Part shown: piece by piece, positions 19,899 through 35,861 of the stretch
How the letters are laid out: every line of letters begins with the position of its first letter
How positions within the stretch are numbered: position 1 is the stretch's first letter
Source: Gammaproteobacteria bacterium
Lineage (GTDB): Bacteria; Gemmatimonadota; Gemmatimonadetes; Longimicrobiales; Gaopeijiaceae
Assembly: GCA_009840525.1 (NCBI GenBank)
Contig: VXNP01000010.1
Coordinates: forward strand, 47,182 to 111,181
Direction of reading: 5' to 3'
Length of the DNA stretch: 64,000 bases
Program-made: the position numbers and the translations under genes
Notes under the pieces: model-generated
The model's database searches: none
Seen by the model: the letters and a program-made list of their open reading frames with translations, nothing else
What the model was told of the DNA's origin: nothing

Positions 19899-20270
19899 CT
19901 ACCTGGGTTCCTTGGTTCCGTACTTCGACCGGCCCCGGCGGCGGTCGCCCACTCCCGAAGTGTCCAGCGTGCCGCGCACGACGTGGTAGCGAACGCCGGG
20001 CAGGTCCCTCACCCGGCCTCCCCGAATGAGCACGATGGAGTGCTCCTGGAGGTTGTGTCCTTCGCCACCGATGTACGAAGTCACCTCGTACCCGTTGGTC
20101 AGCCTGACGCGCGCAACCTTGCGCAGCGCCGAGTTGGGCTTCTTGGGGGTCGTGGTGTACACACGCGTGCAAACGCCCCGTTTCTGAGGGTTCTTCTGGA
20201 GGGCCGGCGACTTGTTCTTCTTCCGAACGGACCGGCGGCCCTTGCGCACGAGTTGGTTGATGGTCGGCAT
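19899..20270 (-). CDS. rpsL: 30S ribosomal protein S12
   Basis: Decoding-centre protein and the classical streptomycin-resistance locus. ATG 20270 gives 123 residues starting [13 protein letters not shown]. The decoding loop [13 protein letters not shown] has lysines at 43 and 44. The second loop reads [14 protein letters not shown], with Arg (codon AGG at 20007-20009) at position 88 where most bacteria have Lys. The frame is open to 20396 but the extra residues are not part of the family. It is the first gene of the str group, about 120 bases downstream of the promoter at 20396-20425. Confidence 0.97.
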   Translation of the reverse strand: MPTINQLVRKGRRSVRKKNKSPALQKNPQKRGVCTRVYTTTPKKPNSALRKVARVRLTNGYEVTSYIGGEGHNLQEHSIVLIRGGRVRDLPGVRYHVVRGTLDTSGVGDRRRGRSKYGTKEPR

Positions 20271-20395
20271 ACGATTGGTTTCAGCAGTCAGGCGTTCCAC
20301 GTGACGACGAGCGCTTGCTTCCGGCCACACGGCCCGCCCGGACACGTCCGCGAGGACTCCCGGAGAGCCATCAGGCATCTCCTGTGCAGCTTTCA

Positions 20396-20425
20396 AAGAT
20401 ACGAAAGCGTTCCCGCCCGTGTCAA
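20396..20425 (-). promoter_or_regulatory. Sigma-70-type promoter of the str/S10/spc/alpha convoy
   Basis: On the minus strand a perfect -35 TTGACA (20420-20425) is followed after 18 bases by TATCTT (20396-20401). It lies in the 181-bp gap between rpoC and rpsL. Transcription would start near 20389, giving a leader of about 120 bases before rpsL. This is the best promoter-like sequence I found in the ribosomal region. Confidence 0.65.
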
Positions 20426-20451
20426 CGCCGGACAGGCCGCCACGCCGTGGG

Positions 20452-23400
20452 CTACTCGAGCGCCGTCTCCTCCGCGGTGAACCCGGCCAGCAGGCCCTCC
20501 GGCTCCGCCAGGGGCAGGATCTCTTCGTCGTAGAACTGCTGTTCGACCATGAACTCGACGTGCTGGTACCGGTGGATGCCGGTGCCCGCCGGAATCAGGT
20601 GGCCGATGATGATGTTTTCCTTCAGCCCCTTGAGGTGGTCGCGGGCGCCCCTGACCGCCGCGTCCGTCAGCACCCGCGTGGTCTCCTGGAAGGAAGCCGC
20701 GGAGATGAAGGACTCGGTCGTGAGGCTGGCTTTCGTGATGCCCAGCAGGAGCGGCTCGGAGCGCGCGGTCCTCGCTTCCTCCGGCAACTCCTCGTTGACC
20801 GCGAGAAACTCGGCTCGATCCACGCTCTCGCCTTCGAGGAACGTGGTGTCCCCGGAGTCGGTGACGCGGACCTTCTTGAGCATCTGCCGCACGATGACGG
20901 CGATGTGCTTGTCGTTGATTCTGACCCCCTGCAGCCGATACACCTCCTGGATTTCGTTGAGGAGGTACTCCTGGACGGCGCGGGGACCCTTCACGCGCAG
21001 GATGTCGTGCGGGTTGATCGGGCCTTCCGAGATCCGGTCTCCGGCGTGCACCAGGTCGCCCTCGTGGGCGCGCAGGTGCTTTGCGACCGGAACGTCGTAT
21101 TCGCGGGGATCTGCGTGCTCGGGCGTGACCACCACCTTGCGCTTTCCGCGCTTGATGTCCCCGAAGCTGACCCGTCCCTCGATCTCGGCGATCACCGCGG
21201 GATCCTTGGGCCGACGGGCTTCGAACAGCTCGGCCACGCGCGGAAGTCCGCCGGTGATGTCGCGGGTCTTGTAGACCTCGCGGCTGATCTTGGCGATGGT
21301 CTGTCCGGGCATGACCCGCTCGCCGTCCTTCGCTATCAGTTCGGCGCCCGCCGGAATGATGAACTCTCGCGCCTTGACTTCGCCCTGCCGGATCTCGATG
21401 GCGGGGTGGAGCTTCTTGTTGCGGTCCTCAGTGACGATCAGCTGGCGGCGGCCGGTCGTCTCGTCGAGCTCCTCCCTCATGGTCTGGTCTTCGACGATGT
21501 CGGAATACCTGAGGGTGCCGCGGCAGTCCGCCACGATCGGCTCCGAATACGGGTCCCAGCTGAAGAGCAGCCCGCCTTCCTCCACCACGTCGCCCTCGCG
21601 GACCGCGAGCGTGGCGCCGTACGGGACCGCCAACTCGCTTCGGACGGCGCCCGCCGGCGTCTTCAGGATGATCTGTCCCTCTCGGGAGGTCACGATGCGC
21701 TCGCCCTTGCGCGAACCCTCTTCGGTTTCGACCGTCGTCACCCGCTCCAGCGCCACGAGGCCGTCGATCTTGGACTTCCTCTGCGTCAACTGGGCGATGC
21801 GGGCGGCCGTTCCGCCGATGTGGAAGGTGCGCAGGGTCAACTGGGTCCCGGGCTCGCCGATGGACTGCGCGGCGAGGATTCCGACCGCCTCGCCCACGTC
21901 CACCATCTGCATGGTGGCCAGATTGCGGCCGTAGCACCTCTGGCAGATGCCGCGCCTGGTCTCGCAGGTGAGCACCGAGCAGATGCGCACGGACTGAATT
22001 CCCGCGTCGTCCTCGATCCACTTCGCCTGGGACTCCTCGATCAGGCTACCCTTCGCGACAAGCAGCTTGCCGTCGATGGGGTCGATCACGTCCTCGAGCG
22101 CCACATTCCCCGTGATGCGGTCGGCGAGTGACTCGATGATGTCCTCTCCCTCCTTGAGCGCCGATGTCTCTACGCCCTCCACCGTGCCGCAGTCCTCCTC
22201 GGTGATGGTGACATCCTGGGCGACATCGACCAGCCGGCGCGTCAGGTAGCCCGCGTCGGCCGTCTTGAGCGCGGTGTCCGCGAGCCCCTTGCGGGCGCCG
22301 TGGGTAGAGATGAAGTACTCGACGACGCTCAGCCCCTCCCGGAAGTTGGACTTGATGGGGGACTCGATGATCTCGCCGATGCCGCCGGTCATCTTCTTCT
22401 GCGGCTTGGCCATAAGGCCGCGCATGCCGGCCAGCTGGCGCATCTGGTCGCGGTTCCCCCGGGCCCCGGAGGTCATCATCATGTAGACCGGGTTGTACCC
22501 TTCCCTGGAGCGCTCCAGGTTTTCCGCCATCTCGTCGGCGACATCGTTGTTGGCGTGCGTCCAGGTGTCGATGACCTTGTTGTAGAGCTCGCCCCGGGAG
22601 ATGAAGCCGTCTTCGTAGTTGCCTCGCCAGCGCGCCACCTTGTCGTCGGCCTCGGCCAGGATGTGGGTCTTTTCGAGCGGGATCTCCAGGTCGCTGATGC
22701 CGACGCTGATCCCCCCCAGGGTGGCGTACCGGAACCCGAAATCCTTGAGATCGTCGAGGAAGCGGGTGGTGGGGAGCAGCCCGACTTCCGTGAAACAGCG
22801 GAACACAAGGTCGCCGAGCTGACCCTTGCCGAGCGTCCGGTTCTCGAACGGCATGCCCGGGGGGATGAACGAGTTGAACAAGACCCGCCCGGCCGTGGTC
22901 CTGATCCACTGTCCCTGGGGCTTGCCCTCGGCAGCGCTTCTCGGCACCCAGAACCAGCACAGCGAGTGGAATTGCAGGCGGTCGGTGACCACCGCCATCT
23001 CCACTTCGCCGAAGGTGCTGTAGCGGGGCGCATCCCGATAGAGCTCGTCGAGCTCCTGGTTCGCGCTGTCGCGAATGGCGGCGGCGATCTTGCCGTTGTT
23101 GGCGTCGCGCTCCAGGTCCGAGATGGCCAGCGGCGGCTTGGTCAGGTAGTAGCAGCCGATGACGATGTCCTGGCTGGGCGCCGCGACCGGCCGGCCGTTC
23201 GACGGCAGCAGGATGTTGTTCGACGAGAGCATCAGGACCCGCGACTCCAGCTGCGCCTCGAACGAGAGCGGCACGTGCACCGCCATCTGGTCGCCGTCGA
23301 AGTCAGCGTTGAAAGCCGCACACACGAGAGGGTGGATGCGGATCGCCTTCCCTTCCACCAGAACCGGTTCGAAAGCCTGGATGCCGAGCCGGTGCAGGGT

Positions 23401-24753
23401 GGGCGCTCGATTGAGCAGCACCGGATGGTCCCGAATGATGTCTTCCAGAACCTCGTAGACCTTGGGGTCGTCGTCTTCCACGATCTTTTTCGCGCGCTTG
23501 ACCGTCTCGGCCTCCCCGCGCTTCTCGAGTTCGTGAATGATGAACGGCTTGAACAGTTCGACCGCCATCGCCTTGGGGAGGCCGCACTGATGCAGCCTGA
23601 GTTCGGGGCCCACCACGATGACCGACCGGCCGGAATAGTCGACGCGCTTCCCCAGCAGATTCTGGCGGAAACGCCCCTGCTTGCCCTTGAGCATGTCGGA
23701 AAGGGACTTGAGCGGCCGCTTGCCGCGCCCGCGGATCGCCTTCGATCGGCGCCCGTTGTCGAACAGCGCGTCGACCGCCTCCTGCAACATGCGCTTTTCG
23801 TTGCGCAGGATGACTTCCGGGGCCCGCATCTCCACCAGCTTCTTGAGCCGGTTGTTGCGGTTGATGACCCGTCGGTAGAGGTCGTTCAGGTCCGAGGTCG
23901 CGAAGCGGCCTCCGTCCAGGGGCACCAGCGGCCTCAGGTCGGGCGGGATGACGGGAACCACGTCCATCACCATCCACTCGGGCCGGTTGCGCTGCTCGGG
24001 GCTCAGTCCGGAGTTGCGCAGGGCGTCCACCACCTTGAGGCGCTTCAGCTTCTTCTTCTTGCGATGCTGGGAGGTCTCGGTCCGGATTTCGTGGCGCAGC
24101 CAGTCGGCGAGGCGGTCGAGCCCCTTCCCGTCTGCGTTGCGCCTGCCGATGTCGACCTTCGGCGAGTCGAGCTTGCGCAGGAGGCTGCGGACGGCTTCCG
24201 CCCCGATCTCGGCCACGAACTCGTCGTCGCCCTCCTCACGGGCCTTGACGCGCAGGTCGTAGTATTCGTCCTCGTCCAGCAGCTCCAGGAACTCGACGTC
24301 CTGGCCGCCGGGGTTGGTCACCACGTAGGAAGCGTAGTAGATCAGCTTCTCCAGGTTGCGCAGCGTCATGTCGACCAGGTAGCCCAGCTGGCTGGGCAGC
24401 GTCTTGAAGAACCAGATGTGGCACACCGGCACGGCGAGTTCGATGTGTCCCATCCGTTCGCGACGGACCTTGGAGAGCGTCACCTCGACGCCGCAGCGGT
24501 CGCAAACGTGCCCGCGGAAGCGAATGCGCTTGAACCGGCCGCAGGAACACTCCCAGTCCTTCACCGGACCGAAGATGCGCTCGCAGAAGAGCCCGTCCCG
24601 CTCCGGTTTGAAGGACCGGTAGTTGATCGTTTCGGGCTTGGTCACCTCTCCGTACGACCAGCCGCGGATTTCCTGCGGTGAGGCGACCTTGAGCTGGATG
24701 AAGTCGAAATCGGTCGTACCGCTCGTCTCGCGGAACCTGGGAAAATCGATCAT
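20452..24753 (-). CDS. rpoC: DNA-directed RNA polymerase beta' subunit
   Basis: Catalytic large subunit of RNA polymerase. At 1433 residues it is close to E. coli beta' (1407). The N-terminal zinc site (CSCGRFK and HVCDRCGVE) is at about 68-90, the catalytic magnesium motif NADFDGD at about 482-488, and the trigger-loop/bridge-helix region ([20 protein letters not shown]) in the middle. A second zinc site ([13 protein letters not shown]) follows. The C-terminus has [14 protein letters not shown]. It lies 48 bp after rpoB. Confidence 0.99.
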   Translation of the reverse strand: MIDFPRFRETSGTTDFDFIQLKVASPQEIRGWSYGEVTKPETINYRSFKPERDGLFCERIFGPVKDWECSCGRFKRIRFRGHVCDRCGVEVTLSKVRRERMGHIELAVPVCHIWFFKTLPSQLGYLVDMTLRNLEKLIYYASYVVTNPGGQDVEFLELLDEDEYYDLRVKAREEGDDEFVAEIGAEAVRSLLRKLDSPKVDIGRRNADGKGLDRLADWLRHEIRTETSQHRKKKKLKRLKVVDALRNSGLSPEQRNRPEWMVMDVVPVIPPDLRPLVPLDGGRFATSDLNDLYRRVINRNNRLKKLVEMRAPEVILRNEKRMLQEAVDALFDNGRRSKAIRGRGKRPLKSLSDMLKGKQGRFRQNLLGKRVDYSGRSVIVVGPELRLHQCGLPKAMAVELFKPFIIHELEKRGEAETVKRAKKIVEDDDPKVYEVLEDIIRDHPVLLNRAPTLHRLGIQAFEPVLVEGKAIRIHPLVCAAFNADFDGDQMAVHVPLSFEAQLESRVLMLSSNNILLPSNGRPVAAPSQDIVIGCYYLTKPPLAISDLERDANNGKIAAAIRDSANQELDELYRDAPRYSTFGEVEMAVVTDRLQFHSLCWFWVPRSAAEGKPQGQWIRTTAGRVLFNSFIPPGMPFENRTLGKGQLGDLVFRCFTEVGLLPTTRFLDDLKDFGFRYATLGGISVGISDLEIPLEKTHILAEADDKVARWRGNYEDGFISRGELYNKVIDTWTHANNDVADEMAENLERSREGYNPVYMMMTSGARGNRDQMRQLAGMRGLMAKPQKKMTGGIGEIIESPIKSNFREGLSVVEYFISTHGARKGLADTALKTADAGYLTRRLVDVAQDVTITEEDCGTVEGVETSALKEGEDIIESLADRITGNVALEDVIDPIDGKLLVAKGSLIEESQAKWIEDDAGIQSVRICSVLTCETRRGICQRCYGRNLATMQMVDVGEAVGILAAQSIGEPGTQLTLRTFHIGGTAARIAQLTQRKSKIDGLVALERVTTVETEEGSRKGERIVTSREGQIILKTPAGAVRSELAVPYGATLAVREGDVVEEGGLLFSWDPYSEPIVADCRGTLRYSDIVEDQTMREELDETTGRRQLIVTEDRNKKLHPAIEIRQGEVKAREFIIPAGAELIAKDGERVMPGQTIAKISREVYKTRDITGGLPRVAELFEARRPKDPAVIAEIEGRVSFGDIKRGKRKVVVTPEHADPREYDVPVAKHLRAHEGDLVHAGDRISEGPINPHDILRVKGPRAVQEYLLNEIQEVYRLQGVRINDKHIAVIVRQMLKKVRVTDSGDTTFLEGESVDRAEFLAVNEELPEEARTARSEPLLLGITKASLTTESFISAASFQETTRVLTDAAVRGARDHLKGLKENIIIGHLIPAGTGIHRYQHVEFMVEQQFYDEEILPLAEPEGLLAGFTAEETALE

Positions 24754-24801
24754 ATGGCGTGCACCCCGTGGGTTGCGGGTGTCAGTGCGATGCTCAAGAT
24801 C

Positions 24802-29031
<4,230 letters not shown>

Positions 29032-29087
29032 CCTGTCCGGAGGGCGGGCACGGCAAGTCGAACGGAAAACACCTGACGACGTCCGGA

Positions 29088-29105
29088 CGTCCCCGCGGAG
29101 GGACG
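29088..29105 (-). other. Inverted repeat in the rplL-rpoB gap
   Basis: A perfect 6-bp stem (CGTCCC/GGGACG, loop of six) lies in the 172-bp space between rplL and rpoB. In E. coli this space holds an attenuator and an RNase III site. Here there is no U-run, so a terminator is not supported. A processing or pausing role is only a guess. Confidence 0.25.
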
Positions 29106-29203
29106 GCCGATACGCGCGCGGAGGGAAGGGCAGGCGGCGCGGCGCCAGGAACGGCGTGCCGCGACCGTACCCCGTCTGCCCGGAGGCTTAAGCGGGACCG
29201 CAC

Positions 29204-29581
29204 CTACTTGACGGTGACCGTCGCGCCCACCTGCTCCAGCTTTGCCTTGACCTGCTCCGCCTCGTCCCTGGAAACGGCTTCCTTCACCGCGTTGGGAACC
29301 CCGTCGACGAGCGCCTTGGCTTCCTTCAGCCCCAGACTGGTCACTTCGCGAACCACCTTGATGACCTGGATCTTCTTGGCGCCGAAGCTGTCGAGAACGA
29401 CGTCGAACTCGGTCTGTTCCTCGACCTCGGCCTCGGCCTCCGCCGGACCTGCGGCCGCCGGCCCGACCGCCACCGCGGCCGTGACGTTGAACTTCTCCTT
29501 GAACGCGTCCACGAACTCGGAGAGCTCGAGAACCGTCATGTTGCCGATGCTATCGAGGAGTTCCTGCTGATTGATCGCCAT
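29204..29581 (-). CDS. rplL: 50S ribosomal protein L7/L12
   Basis: Stalk protein that recruits elongation factors. The 125-residue product has an N-terminal dimerisation helix ([21 protein letters not shown]), an Ala/Glu-rich hinge and the globular domain [38 protein letters not shown]. It lies 113 bp after rplJ and 172 bp before rpoB. Confidence 0.98.
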   Translation of the reverse strand: MAINQQELLDSIGNMTVLELSEFVDAFKEKFNVTAAVAVGPAAAGPAEAEAEVEEQTEFDVVLDSFGAKKIQVIKVVREVTSLGLKEAKALVDGVPNAVKEAVSRDEAEQVKAKLEQVGATVTVK

Positions 29582-29694
29582 CTCGCTGCTTTCTCCTGAT
29601 TGGTCCCGGCCTCCGCCGGGAGTTGGTGACTCGACTCGTCACGTGTCCGCGCCCGCATTTCGGCTGTCGTCGGCCGAGCGCGGCCATCGCGGAC

Positions 29695-30219
29695 TCAGTC
29701 TTCCTGTATTTTCTCCCTCAGTGCGTCCAGAAGGCCGGCGAATTCCTGCAGTTTGCCCTCGAGCGCGCCCACGAAGGCCGCCATGGGACCCTCGAACGCG
29801 CCCGCCAGTTGCGCCATCAGCACGTCGCGCGCCGGGAGTGCCGCCACCTTGCGGAACTGTTCCTCGCCGATGATCCTGCCTTCGACCACACCCGCCTTGA
29901 ACGCGGGGCGGTCGGCGTTCTCTTTCGCAAAATCGACCAGCACCTTCGCAGGCTCCACGGCATCGGTCTTGCCGAACACGATGCCGGTCGGCCCGGAGAG
30001 GTGGGGTTCCAGCGCGGCAAGGTCGAGGTCGTCGAACGCCCGCCTGGCGAGCCGGTTCTTGACGACCCGGTAACGTCCTCCGCTTTCGCGGATCCGGCGG
30101 CGGAGCACCGTCATCAACTTGACGTCCAGCCCCGTGAAGTCGGTCAGGTAGAGTGCGCCGGCGGTCTCCGCCTCGTTCCTGAAATCCTCGGTAAAGGCCT
30201 GTTTGCGGGCTTTGTCCAT
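29695..30219 (-). CDS. rplJ: 50S ribosomal protein L10
   Basis: Stalk base protein that carries L7/L12 dimers and represses its own operon in E. coli. The 174-residue product has [23 protein letters not shown] and [13 protein letters not shown], and a C-terminal amphipathic helix for L12 binding. Its ATG is 3 bp after the rplA stop. Confidence 0.97.
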   Translation of the reverse strand: MDKARKQAFTEDFRNEAETAGALYLTDFTGLDVKLMTVLRRRIRESGGRYRVVKNRLARRAFDDLDLAALEPHLSGPTGIVFGKTDAVEPAKVLVDFAKENADRPAFKAGVVEGRIIGEEQFRKVAALPARDVLMAQLAGAFEGPMAAFVGALEGKLQEFAGLLDALREKIQED

Positions 30220-30222
30220 CGG

Positions 30223-30918
30223 TCAGCTCCGTCCGAACTGGTTGGGGTCGAGCGGCACGCCCGGCCCCATGGTGCTGGAGAGGGTCACGCTCCGTACGTA
30301 TGCGCCCTTCGCAGCGGCGGGACGCGCGCGCAACACCGAGTCCATGAAGGCGCCCAGGTTGTCGGAGAGCTTGCTGTCCTCGAACGAAACTCGTCCGATG
30401 GGGGCGTGCAGATTGCCGGTGCGGTCCACGCGGTACTCGATTTTTCCGGCCTTGATCTCCGAGACGGCGCCCCCGACATCGAACGTCACCGTGCCCGCCT
30501 TCGGATTCGGCATGAGCCCGCGCGGACCCAGGATGCGACCCAGCGGACCCACCTGGCCCATCATGTTGGGTGTGGCGACCACCGCATCGAAGTCGAGCCA
30601 TCCCTGCTTGATGCGCTCCAGATACTCGGTTCCGACGTAGTCGGCTCCCGCGTCCCGAGCCTCCTGCGCCTTTTCTCCCTGCGCGATTGCAAGCACGCGC
30701 ATCTGCTTGCCGGTTCCGTGGGGAAGCACGACCGTCCCGCGCACGATCTGGTCAGCGCGGCGAGGGTCGACACCCAGCTTGGTCGCGACCTCGATGGATT
30801 CGTCGAACTTCGCGAATGACAGGGTCTTCACCAGGGTCACGCCCTCCGCCACGGTATGCGTGACTCCCACCGGGATCCGGGCCCTGGCGGCCCGGGTTTT
30901 CTTTCCGCGTCTTGGCAT
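30223..30918 (-). CDS. rplA: 50S ribosomal protein L1
   Basis: L1-stalk protein involved in E-site tRNA release and a translational repressor of the L11 operon. The 231-residue product has [26 protein letters not shown] and [20 protein letters not shown], the L1 signature. It lies 67 bp after rplK. Confidence 0.98.
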   Translation of the reverse strand: MPRRGKKTRAARARIPVGVTHTVAEGVTLVKTLSFAKFDESIEVATKLGVDPRRADQIVRGTVVLPHGTGKQMRVLAIAQGEKAQEARDAGADYVGTEYLERIKQGWLDFDAVVATPNMMGQVGPLGRILGPRGLMPNPKAGTVTFDVGGAVSEIKAGKIEYRVDRTGNLHAPIGRVSFEDSKLSDNLGAFMDSVLRARPAAAKGAYVRSVTLSSTMGPGVPLDPNQFGRS

Positions 30919-30985
30919 TATGGAATCGAGCCGGCTTGTGACACCCTCCCACCCCTGGCGGCTCGCATGGAGTGGTTCGTCGGGT

Positions 30986-31411
30986 CTACCAGTCTACCTC
31001 GATGCCCATCGAGCGCGCGGTCCCGGCGATCATGCGCACGGCCGAATCCACGTCCCCTGCGTTCAGGTCGGGCATCTTGGTTTCCGCGATCTCCTTCAGC
31101 TGGTCGACGGTCACCCGGGCGACCTTGGTGCGGTTCGGTTCGCCGGATCCTTTTTCCAGTCCGGCCGCCTTCCTGAGCAGGACCGATGCCGGCGGCGTCT
31201 TGGTGATGAAGCTGAACGACCGGTCGGCGAACACGTTGATTTCGACCGGAATGGTCGTTCCCTGCTGCTGCTGCGTTCTGGCGTTGAACTGCTTGCAGAA
31301 CTCCATGATGTTCACGCCGTGCTGGCCCAGCGCGGGACCGACGGGGGGTGCCGGATTGGCCTGCCCTCCGGGAACATGCAGCTTGATGAATCCGATGACC
31401 TTCTTCGCCAT
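30986..31411 (-). CDS. rplK: 50S ribosomal protein L11
   Basis: GTPase-centre protein, target of thiostrepton and required for RelA activation. The 141-residue product has the proline-rich linker [27 protein letters not shown] and C-terminal [27 protein letters not shown]. It lies 93 bp after nusG. Confidence 0.98.
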   Translation of the reverse strand: MAKKVIGFIKLHVPGGQANPAPPVGPALGQHGVNIMEFCKQFNARTQQQQGTTIPVEINVFADRSFSFITKTPPASVLLRKAAGLEKGSGEPNRTKVARVTVDQLKEIAETKMPDLNAGDVDSAVRMIAGTARSMGIEVDW

Positions 31412-31504
31412 TTACGTTACCTGGTCGATAAGCCGGGCCGCGCCCGACAGCCGTTCGGACGCATTCGGAAGCCGGAGTTCCGTCTCCGGCCCCGAATCCG
31501 CCGT

Positions 31505-32053
31505 TCAGTATCCCTTGAGCTGAGCGAAATCGAGTTCCACCGAAGTCGGACGCCCGAAGAGGGAGACTTCCACCTTCACCTTGCCCTTGTCGGCATCCAC
31601 GGACTGGACCGTGCCCGAAAAATCCGTGAACGGGCCCTGGGTCACCTCCACGGCCTGGCCGATGTGGAACGGGACTTCCGCTCGAGCCTCCTTTTCCTCC
31701 TCGGTCTCGATGCCGAGGAGCTTGCGCACCTCCTCCTCGCTCAGGGGTTGGGGCTTCCTGCCTCCCCCCACGAACTTGATGACGCCCTTGATGTCGTTGA
31801 TGGCGTGCATGGTCCGGGATTCCAGCGTCAGTTCTTCGCCGACCTCGATGTGCACCAGGACATACCCGGGATAGAGGCGGCGTTCGACCTGGACCCGCTT
31901 CCCGTTGCGGATCTCCATGACTTCCTGGGTCGGCACCAGGGTCTCCAGGATCTCGGGGTTGTGTCCTTCCTCGATCTTGCGGTCGATGAACCGCTTCACC
32001 TTCTTCTCGTGCCCCGAGTAACTCTGGACCACGTACCACCTGGACTCGCTCAT
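31505..32053 (-). CDS. nusG: Transcription termination/antitermination factor NusG
   Basis: Binds RNA polymerase through the NGN domain and couples it to Rho or S10 through the KOW domain. The 182-residue product begins with WYVVQSYSGHEKKVKRFI, has the RRLYPGYVLVHI strand and ends with a KOW domain (VTQGPFTDFSGTVQSVDADKGKVKVEV). It lies 7 bp after secE. Confidence 0.98.
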   Translation of the reverse strand: MSESRWYVVQSYSGHEKKVKRFIDRKIEEGHNPEILETLVPTQEVMEIRNGKRVQVERRLYPGYVLVHIEVGEELTLESRTMHAINDIKGVIKFVGGGRKPQPLSEEEVRKLLGIETEEEKEARAEVPFHIGQAVEVTQGPFTDFSGTVQSVDADKGKVKVEVSLFGRPTSVELDFAQLKGY

Positions 32054-32060
32054 TGAGTCC

Positions 32061-32267
32061 TCAAGCTCCGAAGATGCCCATAATGAAGTTCACGACGAAG
32101 CGCACTACGCCGTCCATGGCGAAGATGACGAGCGAGATCGCGATCACGAAGAGGATCACCACCCACGTCGCGTTGCGCAGCTGACCCGAGTCGGGCCAGG
32201 TCACTCGCTGCAGCTCCGTCCACGACTCGCGCGCGAACCCCGCCGAACTCTCGATTATGTTGGGCAT
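32061..32267 (-). CDS. secE: Protein translocase subunit SecE
   Basis: Small essential clamp of the SecYEG translocon. The 68-residue product has the conserved amphipathic helix ESWTELQRVTWPDSGQLRNAT followed by one membrane segment (VVILFVIAISLVIFAMDGVV). It lies between rpmG (19 bp) and nusG, the usual order. No tRNA-Trp gene sits between rpmG and secE. Confidence 0.96.
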   Translation of the reverse strand: MPNIIESSAGFARESWTELQRVTWPDSGQLRNATWVVILFVIAISLVIFAMDGVVRFVVNFIMGIFGA

Positions 32268-32286
32268 CCTGCTTCTCGGAGATTCG

Positions 32287-32439
32287 CTACTTGGTTTCCT
32301 TGTGCGCCTTGTGCGCCCGGCAGCGCGGGCAGTACTTGCGGAAGCGCACCCGTCCGGGGTGCAGGCGCTTGTTCTTCTTCGTCGTGTAGTTGCGGTCCTT
32401 GCACTCCTCGCACGCGAGGATCACGCGGTCTCTGGCCAC
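32287..32439 (-). CDS. rpmG: 50S ribosomal protein L33
   Basis: 50 residues starting at a GTG at 32439, four bases after the tuf stop; read from the complement. Two CxxC pairs (C10/C13 and C37/C40) give the zinc-binding form. The segment [11 protein letters not shown] is the L33 signature. There is no separate strong ribosome-binding site, so translation is probably coupled to tuf. Confidence 0.94.
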   Translation of the reverse strand: MARDRVILACEECKDRNYTTKKNKRLHPGRVRFRKYCPRCRAHKAHKETK

Positions 32440-32443
32440 GGAA

Positions 32444-33634
<1,191 letters not shown>

Positions 33635-33700
33635 TTCTCCGCTACCTCACTCCGTTCGGTTCAGGTGAATCGTGGTTTCAGGGCCCCGGAGGCCCGGGCA

Positions 33701-33772
33701 AGCTCTGGCCGGGATTTGAACCCGGGACCTCTTCCTTACCAAGGAAGCGCTCTACCCCTGAGCTACCAGAGC
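33701..33772 (-). tRNA. tRNA-Thr (anticodon GGT)
   Basis: The complement folds as a cloverleaf: acceptor GCTCTGG/CCAGAGC, D stem GCTC/GAGC, anticodon stem CTTCC/GGAAG with loop TTGGTAA, and T stem CCGGG/CCCGG with TTCAAAT. The anticodon GGT reads Thr ACC/ACT codons. CCA is not encoded. It lies about 66 bp before tuf. Confidence 0.95.
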
Positions 33773-33799
33773 GCTGCTCCCTTCTGCTTCGGGATTAAG

Positions 33800-33873
33800 A
33801 GCGGGAGACGGGACTCGAACCCGCGACCCTCAGCTTGGAAGGCTGATGCTCTAGCCAACTGAGCTACTCCCGC
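33800..33873 (-). tRNA. tRNA-Gly (anticodon TCC)
   Basis: Cloverleaf with acceptor GCGGGAG/CTCCCGC, D stem GCTC/GAGC, anticodon stem TCAGC/GCTGA with loop CTTCCAA, and T loop TTCGAGT. The discriminator is T and CCA is not encoded. It lies 27 bp upstream of tRNA-Thr(GGT). Confidence 0.95.
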
Positions 33874-33914
33874 TGGAATTCTCGTTTCACAAGTTGGAAG
33901 GGCGATACGCCCAG

Positions 33915-33996
33915 TGGTGGGGGGAGGATTCGAACCTCCGAAGGCATTGCCAGCAGATTTACAGTCTGCCCCGTTTGACCGCTTCGGTACCCCACC
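33915..33996 (-). tRNA. tRNA-Tyr (anticodon GTA)
   Basis: Class II tRNA with a long variable arm. Acceptor GGTGGGG/CCCCACC, anticodon stem GCAGA/TCTGC with loop CTGTAAA, variable arm and T stem GGAGG/CCTCC with TTCGAAT. The discriminator is A and CCA is not encoded. The 232 bp upstream, to tRNA-Thr(TGT), hold no gene I can support. Confidence 0.94.
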
Positions 33997-34228
33997 GAGC
34001 ATTTCTCTCGATACTCCTGTGTTCGGAGCGCCCCTCCGCGCCTCCGGCTGCGGAGCAAGGATGCCCTCGGGCACCTGAGGCGGGCCTTTACGATCAAGCC
34101 TCGAAAGGTAACTCCTCGTCCACGAGAGGTAAAGGGTAGCCCGGACGATTCGGCGGCAGGGGGGTGTCACCGCCGGGGGACCCGTCCGACCCGCACGAAC
34201 CGGGGCCGCTCCGGGTCGTGCGCCGGCA

Positions 34229-34301
34229 AGCTGGCGAAGGGACTCGAACCCCCAACCTGCTGATTACAAATCAGCTGCTCTACCTGTTGAGCTACGCCAG
34301 C
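34229..34301 (-). tRNA. tRNA-Thr (anticodon TGT)
   Basis: Cloverleaf with acceptor GCTGGCG/CGCCAGC, D stem GCTC/GAGC, anticodon stem GCTGA/TCAGC with loop TTTGTAA, and T loop TTCGAGT. The anticodon TGT reads Thr ACA/ACG. It is the first gene of the tRNA-tuf group, in the same order as the E. coli thrU-tyrU-glyT-thrT-tufB operon. Confidence 0.95.
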
Positions 34302-34310
34302 GCGCGACTA

Positions 34311-34339
34311 CTGCTACCCGGCTTCGCCCCGGAAGTCAA
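34311..34339 (-). promoter_or_regulatory. Candidate promoter of the tRNA-tuf operon
   Basis: On the minus strand TTGACT (34334-34339) and TAGCAG (34311-34316) are separated by 17 bases, between the cysS stop and the 5' end of tRNA-Thr(TGT). Transcription would start within a few bases of the tRNA. The -35 is good (5 of 6); the -10 is weak (3 of 6). Confidence 0.45.
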
Positions 34340-34342
34340 CGG

Positions 34343-35803
34343 TCAGCGGGCCGCCGTGGAACCGGCTCTCGACCTCGCGTGCTTCCATCGGGTTCCGTCA
34401 GGCGAGTCCTCGAGCACGATTCCTTCACCGGCCAGCCGGTCGCGGATGGCGTCCGCCTGCGCGAAGTCGCGCCGAGACCGGGCCAGGTCGCGCTTCGCGA
34501 CAAGGACCTCGATGCGCTCCCGCTCGGGCTCGTCGACCTCGCGCCCGGCCAGCGCCAGCTCGAGCACCCCGAGCACCTCGTCCATGGAGGCGAGAGCCGC
34601 TTCCGCCGATTCCCGGTCGCCCTCGCTGATCGCACCCCCTGCCCCGTCCAGGGCGGTGTTGGCCTCCTTGACGAACACGAAGAGCGCCGCCAGGGCGCCG
34701 GCGGTGTTGAGATCATCGTCCATCGCCTCGCGGAAGCGCGCCAGGGCCTCCCTGGCGAGTCCCGCGATTCCTGCAGGCGGAGCGCCGGGTCGGGTCGGTG
34801 TGCGCGCGAGGCGGTCGCGGAAATCGAGCAGGCGCTGCACGGCCCGGCGCGACGCCTCCAGTCCCCCGAAGGTGAAGTTGAGCTCGCTGCGGTACTGGGC
34901 GGACAGCAAAAGGTGCCGTATCGCCGCGGGTTCGGATCTCTCGGTCAACTGCGGGACGGTGTAGGTGTTGCCGAGCGACTTGGACATCTTCCGGCCCTCC
35001 ACCAGAAGATGTTTCACATGAACCCAGTGGCGAGCGAACGTCTCGCCGGTCGCGCCCTCGGACTGTGCGATCTCGTCCTCGTGATGAGGAAACACCAGGT
35101 CTTCGCCGCCCAGGTGAATGTCCACGGTGTGGCCGATCTCGCTCAGCGCCATGACCGAGCACTCGAGATGCCATCCGGGCCGGCCCCGGCCCCACGGCGA
35201 CTCCCACGCGGCGTCCGCGTACTCGTCCTCCGGCCTGGCCGCCTTCCAGAGCGCGAAGTCGCGGATGTCGTCCTTATCGTACTTGTCGTCGGCAACGCGC
35301 TCGCCGGGACGCAGGGCGTCCGGATCGATGCGCGAGAGCCGGCCGTATTGAGGAAACCCCGAAATCCGGAAGTAGACCGATCCGTCGGAGGTGGCGTAGG
35401 CGAGCCCCCGCTCCACCAGCCGGGACACGAAGGCGGTCATCTCCGGGACGTATTCCGTTGCCCTGGGGTGGCTGTCGAACGGCCGCATGCCGAGGGTGTC
35501 GGCGTCGGCGAGGAAGGACCGCACATGCGGCGCGGCGAACTCCCGGATCGACTGCCCGGTCTCGGCGGCGAGCTCGACGATGCGGTCGTCGACGTCGGTA
35601 AGGTTAACCACGAAACGGACTTCGTAGCCCAGCCACTCCAGGTAGCGATGGAGCAGATCGTAGACGACAAAGGCGCGGAAATTGCCGATGTGCGCGCGCC
35701 CGTAGACCGTGGGGCCACAGCCGTAGATGCCCACCCGCCCCGGGTGGAGCGGTGTGAAGCGGCGCAGCGAGCGCGTCAGCGTGTCATGGAGGTGAAGGCT
35801 CAT
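34343..35803 (-). CDS. cysS: Cysteinyl-tRNA synthetase
   Basis: Class I synthetase that charges tRNA-Cys. The 486-residue product has the HIGH-type motif GRAHIGNF, the KMSKS motif GRKMSKSLGN, and zinc ligands in YGCGPTV, WHLECS and the HHEDE segment. The helical DALR-type anticodon-binding region follows (LNTAGALAALFVFVKE). Its stop lies 41 bp before the first tRNA gene. Confidence 0.98.
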   Translation of the reverse strand: MSLHLHDTLTRSLRRFTPLHPGRVGIYGCGPTVYGRAHIGNFRAFVVYDLLHRYLEWLGYEVRFVVNLTDVDDRIVELAAETGQSIREFAAPHVRSFLADADTLGMRPFDSHPRATEYVPEMTAFVSRLVERGLAYATSDGSVYFRISGFPQYGRLSRIDPDALRPGERVADDKYDKDDIRDFALWKAARPEDEYADAAWESPWGRGRPGWHLECSVMALSEIGHTVDIHLGGEDLVFPHHEDEIAQSEGATGETFARHWVHVKHLLVEGRKMSKSLGNTYTVPQLTERSEPAAIRHLLLSAQYRSELNFTFGGLEASRRAVQRLLDFRDRLARTPTRPGAPPAGIAGLAREALARFREAMDDDLNTAGALAALFVFVKEANTALDGAGGAISEGDRESAEAALASMDEVLGVLELALAGREVDEPERERIEVLVAKRDLARSRRDFAQADAIRDRLAGEGIVLEDSPDGTRWKHARSRAGSTAAR

Positions 35804-35861
35804 GCCGGGTTGCGTGAGAGGAACGGGATCGCGGCAGAGCCGCGCACGGGACTGCCGGCGC

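Noticed and set aside
33997..34228. 232-bp space between tRNA-Tyr and tRNA-Thr(TGT)
   Set aside because: I looked for another tRNA, a small gene and a promoter; nothing was convincing.
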